A stretch of DNA of 64,000 bases, from the NCBI GenBank assembly GCA_035610365.1, contig CM069435.1:14001123-14065122 (forward strand), given 5' to 3'. Positions 56,376-64,000 of the stretch are shown here, piece after piece. Each line of letters opens with the position of its first letter. The stretch's first letter is position 1. The position numbers and the translations under genes were made by a program. A model generated the notes under the pieces. It was given only the letters and a program-made list of their open reading frames with translations. It searched no databases and was not told where the DNA came from. Origin of the DNA: Aquatica leii (lineage: Eukaryota; Arthropoda; Insecta; Coleoptera; Lampyridae).

Positions 56376-56840
56376 TTAACGTCTTTTTTTAATCAAGTCT
56401 CCCTCCATTAGTTCAATAGCATGAATGTAGGCTTTCCGGAGATTTCCATCCAGGATTGCCATCAGCACACTTTTAGTGCTTCCAGGCAAAGTCACGTTTT
56501 TGCTCAATAAAACTTGCACGCTTGCCTTGTTTGACGAATAAAAAAAAATTTCTTCACCGTAGATTTTCAAGGCATCGTTCTTCATATCCAAATGGAATCC
56601 ATACTTCTTTATAACGTCGATTCCCACGATAACTTCTTTCGTGATGTCAAATATTCCATTTCTTAAACCAATAGTGACTTTTACTTGTCAGTGAGTAGGT
56701 GTTTTTTTACCCGTCGCCGTTCAAAATCGTACTGTTGCTGGTGATGTTTTCACATGTTTCAATAACATGTCAGCACAAATGATGGTCGCTCCCGAATCAA
56801 CTAGTAACTGAACACTTCGTCCATTCAACTTGCCATTGAG
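56376..56840 (-). pseudogene. gypsy aspartic protease, copy 1
   Basis: SVQLLVDSGATIICADMLLK (about 56820-56760) has the intact D-S-G catalytic motif. VGIDVIKKYGFHLDMKNDAL (from 56627) is the closing I-G-x-D region. One frame break lies near 56690. The copy at 61.1 kb has D-S-E instead. Confidence 0.8.
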
Positions 56841-57260
56841 ATAAACGCTGTACAATGTCTCCATAGGCGATGCTGGTTCCAAGCCCCCGAGTGGCCGACA
56901 CCAGTTGATAGAGCACCGGACAACTGCCGCACCACGTCGGACGAGTCGCCGTCACAGTCCCCTTCATTCTACAAAAATTTTGCTACCTTGCAATGTTCGA
57001 ACAGCCCTCGCCCTTTTTGCATAAATGCACCAGCATACTGGGAATACTGGGATTGGGTAGATTGCTGTCCGTTTTATGGGTCTAAGGCGCAAGGCCACTT
57101 GCACAGACCCCGGGCGTATTAGTCCACGTACGGTTAACACAAGACGCTTTATCTGCTGGAGGGACTAGTCCCCCCTGCCATGCTTTAGTCTAATAAGACT
57201 CGGCCTTTTCTTTCCCTTCAGAACTAGTTCCCGGTTTACCGGCACTGGTAAAACCCTAAG

Positions 57261-58545
57261 GCCCAAGTTTTTTGCTTTTTTATAGGATAGTAGCAACATA
57301 ATTTAATTTCCCAAAAAATCAAGATTCGCTATTGGTACTAATTTTTGTGTTTAAAAATGATTTCCTAAAAAAATTCCAGTAAGTTGATTTTGTTATTTTT
57401 TTTTCGGTAATAAAAAGAAATGGTTTGACAAAAATTGAAACTAAGTCAGTGTTTATTGTTTGGGGTTAATAAGAGCAGAAGAACGCGTGAAATTAGTAAA
57501 AAAGATCAGATCTTGCAGAAGGTAAAATACGACATAAAGAGTAAAGCAAAAACAAAAATAATTTAAGAAATAAACAGATAAGACATAAATAGAAATGTAC
57601 GTGTACTTTCCATAGCTGAAAAGATTTAAAAACATCTTAAAGAAAAAAGTATTATTACATGGTACAGTTCTCGAAAATCGGTTACCAAAGTTAAGTATAA
57701 GAAAACAGGAAGAAGCATCTGGCGTAGAACTAAAGTGAATAATGCGGTAATCTTTAAAACATATTAAAGATCTTGTAAAAAATCCTAAAAATTTTAGCTC
57801 AATAAATAAAATGACCAACACGTAGTAATTAACAGTGTAGAAAAAAAAAATTATCGAAACAGTCTCTAGAAGATTCTGAAGAAGCTGACAGTTGGATAAC
57901 AAATTGTTGTCTCGTTTCATCATTTTATGTTTGGTTATATTTCGAAGGGCGACGACACTGACCTACAGCAACGCACGTCTAACGTAGCGTAGCGTCCGTT
58001 CGTATTACTCTTGATCGTATCGTGGCGACGGATGTTGTTATTTTATGGTTTATTTATTTTTCTTTGAAACTTGCAGATACAACTGAGTATAGTTTGCGTA
58101 GTATAAGCCCGAATATAAACTTTATTTTTGATTACGTGGACTGCGGCACATTTTCAAAAAAAATATATGAACTATAATTTTTGCCATTTATTTTTAAAAT
58201 TGCGTTCGTGTTCTATGTTTTTGTGTTTTTTTTGAGCAAAAAATTTTGTTACATTTTGTTTCTTCTTTGTGAGACAAGCGATTCTAATGGGTTTTGTTTA
58301 AGGATCAGGTAAACCACTTGGATTTTGGTGTACGAAACAAATTACACAAAATCTATGAGTTCCAACAAAAAAAAATTGCGGAATTTAGACGATAAATGCA
58401 ACAAAACAATTAATTAAGCCAATAGGCACACCTAAAATAAAGAATAAATTTAATGAGAAAAAGAAACCTAAACTTTTTGACCCATTTTTAAATCTAATTT
58501 ATTTGAAAACGAAATATTTACACGGTTAGAAGTAAACGTAAATTA
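57261..58545. other. Spacer between the two gypsy-macro copies
   Basis: AT-rich, with no recognised coding sequence. A CTGAAGAAGCTGACAG motif at about 57879-57894 resembles one at 21771 but has no clear meaning. A frame at 57453-57923 is low-complexity Phe/Tyr/Leu-rich and not credible. Confidence 0.4.
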
Positions 58546-58829
58546 TTAAATCTAACGATATTTAAGAAAAACACTTACATTAATTTATATATCACTTATT
58601 ACTACCACTCGAAAATTATGTCCGCGGATAACTTCTGTTTATCTAAACCGATATTTGTTTATATTAAAAGCACGTACACTTACACGCCGTTATATTTATC
58701 TTAGCACACGCGTTAAACATTTAATTTATTTAAACCGACAAAGTTTGCTTTCGATTCAATTTGAAACACATCTCTCGATCTTTCTTCGAATACTTTTTAT
58801 ATTTCGTTGTTATCGGAATCCAGAATATT
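58546..58829 (-). repeat. 3' LTR of gypsy-macro copy 2
   Basis: Collinear with 63458-63722 over its length. Shared stretches include ATTAAATCTAACGATAT, CACTTACATTAATTTATATAT, TTAGCACACGCGTTAAACA and TATCGGAATCCAGAAT, with several small indels. The outer (left) border is where similarity stops, not a clean TG/CA end. Confidence 0.7.
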
Positions 58830-59040
58830 CCACGTTTTTTGATCAGACCAGATAGAAAACGAAGCGTCATCCTGTAGTTTTAAGACTTTGCCGACCGCCG
58901 CTTGCTGTCTTCGTGTTCATCTAGTCCTCCGAACTTCTCTTTAAATACGTCTGCAACCCTTTTGGACATCTCAAGATCTTCACTTGTGCAATGTGCAATG
59001 GCGTCGTCTTTCCGGGTTTAGAACAGATCTAGCTCCTCGG
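58830..59040 (-). pseudogene. Macro-domain-like segment, copy 2
   Basis: Reads RKDDAIAHCTSEDLEMSKR and VADVFKEKFGGLDE, then after a one-base loss RQQAAVGKVLKLQDDASF and SIWSDQKTW, where macro domains of this type have an I-Y-Y-L-V-T-K strand. The F-G-G and G-K-V residues, changed in copy 1, are kept here, so the two copies support each other. The reading ends at the LTR border. Confidence 0.62.
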
Positions 59041-59419
59041 TTGTAATTCCAAATCTAAGTTTTCTAGAACCTTAGTACATGTTCATAAACTTATCGAAGT
59101 TTATTCCTTCGACTTGATTCCTGGTTCTGCTCGTTATTTACAGCTCTTCGGTAATGTTGTTATCGCCAGGAAGTGCCTTCGACACTCTCTAGGAATCGTT
59201 TAAGAAAACCGTCTTTTACTCTTAGAGAGTTCCACTGCGCCCAGTATCCTTTTATGGTTCTGTCCAAAGCACTAACTTATTCCCAGGTTAGTCGCCGGCC
59301 GTTTGCTTTCCAGTACTTGTATGTCGGGACTGTTTTCTTGTTCGCGACGCAACTGCCCAGGTTCCCACTCGTCATCAACCATAGCAGTTTTTCTGAGACA
59401 TTTAATCTTTTCTTCGAGT

Positions 59420-60370
59420 TGCAAACAATGGCTACAGTCTGCCGGACATGGTTTTCTGGACCGAGCATCAGCGTTCTGGTGACGACTTGACGACTACTAA
59501 CAGTTTTTTCCTAGTCACGCAATAATTCTTTTCTGGTCTAGATAAAACTTTACTAAAACACTCGATGACTTTTCTTGTGAAAGGAGTGCACCTATGGCAA
59601 ATTTTCCATCTTCTCTTGGGTAACCAAAAATCGGCGAAGTGACTAAGACTTGTTTTAAGTTATAGAAAACGTTTTTGTAGTTTTTATTCCAATTAAATTC
59701 TGCTCTTTCTTTGTCAGTTTCGTAAAATATTTAGCGATATTGGCAAATCCGTGTACAAATCGTCTATGACCCAAGCAAACTTCGGACCTGATGTTTGTCG
59801 ATTGGTCTTGCACTGCTCAAACCTTGTCTGGGTAAGCTTTTACTCAATACTTTACTTAATACGATGTGGCCAAGGTGTTGCACTTCTTTCTTAAATACGT
59901 GGCATTTTTGTGCTCAGTTTTATATTTGTTGAAGCATTTCCTTTAGGTTGTGCAAATGTTCTTCAAACGGCTTTCTAACCACAATCACGTCGCGTCGCTT
60001 AGATAAACTAAGTACGTTTTCTAAGACAGTCCTCTTCAGATGGTCTCCATCAAACGCTCGAACTTTGCAGGAGCGTTACATAGGCTAAAGGACATTACAG
60101 TAAACTGCCACAAACCAGTTCCAATCGTAAAAGCTTTTTTTTAGGATCCTTGGGTTCCAATTCTACCTGCCAGTAACCACTCTTTAAATCCAACGTGGAA
60201 AACCACTGGGTTTCTGACAGGGTTCTTGACAGGGTGTCTAAAGTATCGTCAATTCTCCGTAAAGGGTAGCTGTCCTTTTTCGTCGCGTCGTTAAGTTGTC
60301 TGTAGTCTACAATAAACCTCGTTGATCCATCTTTTTTTTAACTAGTACCACTGGAAATGCCCATGGACTG
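59420..60370 (-). pseudogene. gypsy reverse transcriptase and truncated RNase H, copy 2
   Basis: The same blocks as copy 1, starting [11 protein letters not shown] (about 60320). At the catalytic box a short GCGAC duplication (about 59990) shifts the frame right after Y-L-S-D, so Y-x-D-D is lost here in a different way from copy 1. RNase H runs a little further than in copy 1 (to VTRKKLLVVVK), then jumps to the same HQNADA end block. Confidence 0.8.
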
Positions 60371-60545
60371 TTAGAAAGATCAATCACACCTTCTCTCTCT
60401 ATATCCGTAATTATTTATTCGGCTTCTTCGCTTTTCGCCAAAGGAAGTTGGTGTAAATTTTGTCGTATTGGCTGAGCGTCTCCGGTGTTAATTTTACGCT
60501 TCACTACGTTAGTTCTTTCTGTGGAACTACTCTCTAGCGCATGGA

Positions 60546-61210
60546 TTAACACTTTAACTTTAGCCAGGTGATCTTAACTAAGGTTTTGGCATTTGGAGGT
60601 AGGAATGTCTGATAAATGTTGTGAGCACAATTTGAGATAATGGCGTGCATTGGCCTACCACAGTCTTCTTTTTTAACGTTACTTGATCTGAGTTGACAGT
60701 CAAGATCCTTACTGGCATCGTATTTTTTACTCGTACTAACGTCTTTTGTTAAGTCTCCCTCCATTAGTTCAATAGGATAAATGTAGGCTTCCCGGAGGTT
60801 TCCATCCAGGATTGCCATCAGTACACTTTTAGCCTTTCTAGGAGGAGTCACGTTTTTGATCAATAAAACTCGCACGCCTGTCTTGTTTGATGAATAAAAA
60901 AAATTTCTTCACCGTAGATTTTGTAGACGTTCTTCATATCTAAATGGAACTTATACTTCTCTATAACGTCGATTCCCACGATAACTTCTTTCGTGATGTC
61001 AAATATTCCATTTCTTAAACCAATGGTGACTTTAAGTTGTCCGTGAGTAGGTGTTTCTTTACCCGTCGCCGTTCAAAGTTGTACTGTTACTGGTGATGTT
61101 TTCACATGTTCCAAGAACATGTCAGCACAAATGATGGTCACTTCCGAATCAACCAGTAACTGAACACTTCGTCCATTCAACTTGCCATTGAGATAAATGC
61201 TGTGCAATGT
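60546..61210 (-). pseudogene. gypsy aspartic protease region, copy 2
   Basis: SVQLLVDSEVTIICADMFLE (about 61178-61115) aligns with the copy 1 protease. The catalytic Gly codon is changed, giving D-S-E. After frame breaks, VLMAILDGNLREAYIYPIEL (about 60835-60775) forms the protease-RT spacer. Confidence 0.75.
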
Positions 61211-61219
61211 CTCCATAGG

Positions 61220-63160
61220 CGATGCCGGTCCCAAGCCCCCGAGAGGCCGACACCAGTTGATGGAGCACCGGACAACGGGTCCCCGGTGGGAATTTCTATC
61301 ACCCTCGGATACTCGTGTCGCTGCCGCACTACGTCGGACGAGTCGCCGTTGCAGTCCCCTCCATCCTACAAAAATGGATTCCTCTGCTACCTTGCAATGT
61401 TCGAACAGCTCTCGCACTTTTCGCATAAATGCACCAGCATACTGGGGATACTGGGATTGAGTAGATTGCTGTCCGTTTTATGGGTCTAAAGCGCAAAGCC
61501 ACCAGCCTCAGGCGTATTGGTCCGCGTACGGTTATTACAAGACGCTTCCTCTGCTGCAGGGACTAGTCCTCCCTGCCATGCTTTCGTATAATAGGACTCG
61601 GCCTTTTCTCTTCGTTCAGAACTAGGTCCCGGTTTACCGGCACTGGTAAAACCCTAAGGCCTAGGCCGTGCCCCAAGTTCCTGTCTGAGGATTGAACCGA
61701 GTTTCATAACTAAAGCTAGGTGCAGATTTACCGACGTAGACAAGACGGGTTAAGTCTGCCAGCCGTGCTTCCAGTTCCTGTTTAACTCCTTCCCTAAGAA
61801 TTGGGTAGAGTGACTATTATTCTAAGGAAAGCGGTCACATGACAAACCTCTCCCTCACGTTTAGATAGTACACAGTTAAGTCCACAATCCACGGACGCTA
61901 GGTCCACGTTTGGATACGGTACGTTTCGGCTGTTGACACAGGACCCAAACTTACGCCTGAACCCTGGAATTGGGTGGAAACGTATCCGTCTTAAGGGCAA
62001 CAACACCACATGGTGAAATGTAGGCCCGTGTCAGTCATTTAGTTTACACCTGTACTGGAAAACCAGCATAAATGCTATCCAGAGTGGACCGCGAGAGGGC
62101 AACATTACACTCGTGATTTCTGGTACATGACTAGATGAGATTAATTTTTGTCTCTTTTGGTCAACTCGCTCTAAGTGTTCAAGTGTTTTTTTTGTTTTTT
62201 TTGTTAAGTTTAGTACGGTGTCGTCGTACGTAGTCTATTTTACCGCAGTTCAAAGTAGTCACTTCTCTGTCCCGAAGTATTCGTCGCGTTATTTTTTCGA
62301 TGTTTTCTAGTGTCTGCGCGGGTACTTCTGCAGTACAGCAGAGCTTATAGCTGCCTTGGTACGACGCCTGTTTTGCTGCTTTAAACTTTAAGGCATGTGT
62401 TAAAGCGTCATCCAACATCTTAAGTCGAGCTAACCGTAGAGTTTACTGCGTTTTGATGTCTCGGAGGCCGTTCAAAAAGGTTTGAATTGCTAATTGCTCT
62501 AAAAAAGTATCAGGTTCTTTAAGATACGCAAGCCTTGTCAATATAAGAATGTCAACTTTAAACTCTTGAAGACTTTTCGCAGCTTTATGAACACCACTTT
62601 TTATTTTATTTCTAGACGTAAAATTAAGAGTTCGTAATTTTTTTGTAGGTGGGCAGGAACAGTCTGCAAAATTCTAAGCGCTTCCCCACGTAAGGGCACT
62701 ATTAAAAACGTTGCTTTCTGTTTATTGCTCTAACCATTAACTGTAGTTGCGGCTTGAAACTGTTTGTGGTAGGTAGTTTCTTCCGGATGGTTCATTAAAT
62801 ATTCGCTCGTGACGCTTCCTTCACCCTAGCAATTAATTTGTTTCATTTTTTCTTCAAGCAGTTTCTTTCTGTCTCTTACTGTTTCTATTTTGTCATTCAT
62901 AGATTCGCATATTTCTTCTTTTAAATTTAACATATCTATTTAAGTTTCTTCTTAAACATATTTAGTTTGGATTTCTATACTAACTTGTATTTGTTCCTTA
63001 ATAGTCTTTATTTGATTTTCAATGCTTGTTCGTATTTCTTCTTTTGACCTTCTAGAATTTTCTAACAGTTGTTCTTCTATATTTATAGAATTTTTTTCCA
63101 AATTCTTATTCGTCGATTCTTGATCTTTTTTATTGATTTGAGAAATTCGAAGTTTCCATT
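61220..63160 (-). pseudogene. gypsy gag region, copy 2
   Basis: The N-terminal part (63150-62850) is a strongly charged, heptad-like coiled coil with repeats such as ENQIKTIKEQIQ. The capsid-type part reads KATFLIVPLRGEALRILQTV and PAHLQKNYELL (about 62720-62625). Then comes DDALTHALKFKAAKQAS (from 62415) and a Cys-containing piece near 62330. The final part (61426-61073) is Arg-rich and joins the protease. I see no complete CCHC knuckle. Stops at several points. Confidence 0.65.
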
Positions 63161-63457
63161 TTCACTTAATAACGAGTTACCGGTATTAGTTAATAACACG
63201 AATAAAAAATTTAATAAGATATACAGTCAGTTTTAAAACGCAATTCTTGTATAATACTAAATTTTAATAACGAACGATTCTTTATTATTAAATGGCTAAA
63301 TAATATGCAGTTATCAAATGCGTTACTGAACTAAGTTTGTAAACACACACGAAGCACGAACTAATCACTTGTTTACACAATCTTTATATTACGGGAGCGA
63401 TATTAAATTACTTATATTTACATATCAAAACCGTGATCTCGCACATGACATCACTAA

Positions 63458-63722
63458 TTAAATCTAACGATATCTAAGAAGCACACTTACATTAATTTAT
63501 ATATTATTATCACTCGAAAAATAATGTTTGCGGATACCTTCTGTTTACCTAAACCGGTATTGGTTTATATTAGAAGAACGTATACTTACACACCGTTATA
63601 TTAATCTTAGCACACGCGTTAAACACTTAATTTAAGTCTTCTTCCGATTCAACTTGAAAAACTCCCTCCGATCTTCCTTTGAATACTTTTTATATTCTTC
63701 CGTTATCGGAATCCAGAATGCT
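63458..63722 (-). repeat. 5' LTR of gypsy-macro copy 2
   Basis: Partner of 58546-58829. Differences between the two LTRs, including indels, are numerous, so the insertion is old. The first bases after the LTR on the minus strand (63457 downward, AGTGATGTCATGTGCGAG) do not match a primer site that I recognise. Confidence 0.65.
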
Positions 63723-64000
63723 TTCCAAATACTTCGGGAACGCTTCAAATTGATATTAAGTTAGACTTTTTTAATACCATTTACGATACTGTTTTTAAGC
63801 CTCAACAACAGTCGCTTGCTGTTTTTAAAGATTATTTATTAAATAATCTAACATAAACTGAAAGAAGATATAAGTAGTATGTCATACGGATTTGAGGAAT
63901 GTTTTGGTACATGAAAATCAACGATATTCACAGATGATCCAAATCCAGCAAGCATTTAAAACTACAACAGTTTTCTTTGATTTAACTTGCTATCAAAAAA
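63723..64000. other. Flank right of the gypsy-macro element
   Basis: AT-rich; nothing recognised. Confidence 0.4.

Larger units (their letters stand above)
54490..57260 (-). mobile_element. Ty3/gypsy derivative with macro-like domain, copy 1
   Basis: Truncated copy without LTRs. On the minus strand: late gag (57240-56840), protease (56830-56380), RT (56010-55400), partial RNase H (55290-55060), a linker (55060-54700) and a macro-like segment (54660-54490). It aligns end to end with 58830-61660, with an offset of about 4.36 kb. Compared with copy 2 it lacks about 46 bp near 56921 and a few codons in RNase H. The integrase catalytic core is absent in both copies. Confidence 0.82.
58546..63722 (-). 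mobile_element. Ty3/gypsy derivative with macro-like domain, copy 2, both LTRs
   Basis: A 5.2-kb element on the minus strand bounded by two related LTR segments (58546-58829 and 63458-63722). Order from the 5' LTR: gag with coiled coil (63150-62180), late gag/linker (62180-61220), protease (61200-60880), RT (60370-59770), partial RNase H (59660-59420), linker (59290-59050), macro-like segment (59010-58830). The macro-like reading runs up to the 3' LTR border. There are many stops and shifts, so it is inactive. Confidence 0.82.

Noticed and set aside
57870..57900. CTGAAGAAGCTGACAG shared with about 21771-21786, considered as a PLE ribozyme remnant.
   Set aside because: No hairpin plus GAAA in the right order; too short to call.
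57453..57923. 156-codon minus frame, Phe/Tyr/Leu-rich, looking like a membrane protein.
   Set aside because: AT-rich DNA read on this strand gives Phe/Leu/Tyr by composition; no conserved motif or context.
59173..59490. Plus-strand frames of about 100 codons over the gypsy-macro copies.
   Set aside because: They are antisense to well-supported minus-strand pol blocks.
1..64000. Bacterial-type systems (CRISPR arrays, operons, phage defence).
   Set aside because: No direct-repeat arrays with spacers, ribosome-binding sites or packed frames; all signals are eukaryotic transposons.

Overview
This window looks like a piece of an AT-rich animal genome, most likely an insect or another arthropod. 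The evidence is the mix of element families (Penelope-like, RTE-type and R1/I-type LINEs, Ty3/gypsy, a copia-type LTR, hAT, piggyBac, Tc1/mariner, pogo/jerky, Helitron, a tRNA-derived SINE), short GT-AG introns of about 60-95 nt, and the lack of any operon-like gene packing. A beetle or bug would fit, but the sequence alone does not decide it. I recognise no host gene. Almost every coding trace belongs to a transposable element, and nearly all are broken by stops, frameshifts and deletions.

Layout. 0.1-1.8 kb: Penelope-like element A (minus). 4.1-5.4 kb: inverted and tandem non-autonomous repeats. 5.4-7.9 kb: two pogo/jerky transposase relics in tandem (minus), each with a C-terminal zinc finger. 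8.3-9.0 kb: piggyBac relic. 9.4-9.8 kb: a copia-type LTR with a tRNA-iMet-like primer site. 10.2-10.9 kb: Helitron pieces in opposite orientations. 11.1-12.2 kb: Penelope-like element C (plus). 13.5 kb: tRNA-derived SINE head. 14.3-19.2 kb: RTE-type LINE split by a complete hAT element (14915-17115). 21.3-21.8 kb: internally deleted hAT with a clean 59-nt intron. 22.1-23.8 kb: Penelope-like element B. 23.9-29.1 kb: the best preserved element, a near full-length R1/I-type LINE (minus).

31.4-33.1 kb: Tc1 relic interrupted by a copia-type LTR. 33.1-34.8 kb: a dispersed repeat carrying a Tc1 element with both ends; the unoccupied copy of that repeat lies at 46.3 kb. 36.2-38.4 kb: two Penelope-like elements head to head. 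38.4-39.1 kb: hAT end. 39.1-43.9 kb: Ty3/gypsy element with all pol domains. 44.3-45.1 kb: hAT-related relic. 47.8-48.8 kb: 3' end of a LINE. 53.2-54.4 kb: Tc1 relic (minus). 54.5-57.3 kb and 58.5-63.7 kb: two copies of one Ty3/gypsy derivative on the minus strand, the second with both LTRs.

The most unusual signal is in those last two copies. The pol reading frame loses most of RNase H and the integrase core, then runs into a segment resembling a macro (ADP-ribose-binding, TARG1/OARD1-like) domain next to the 3' LTR. Both copies share this structure, so it appears to be a property of the family. Other notable points are the exact nesting of hAT in the LINE, the filled/empty site pair for Tc1, the Penelope inverted pair, and intron-like segments inside three DNA transposons.
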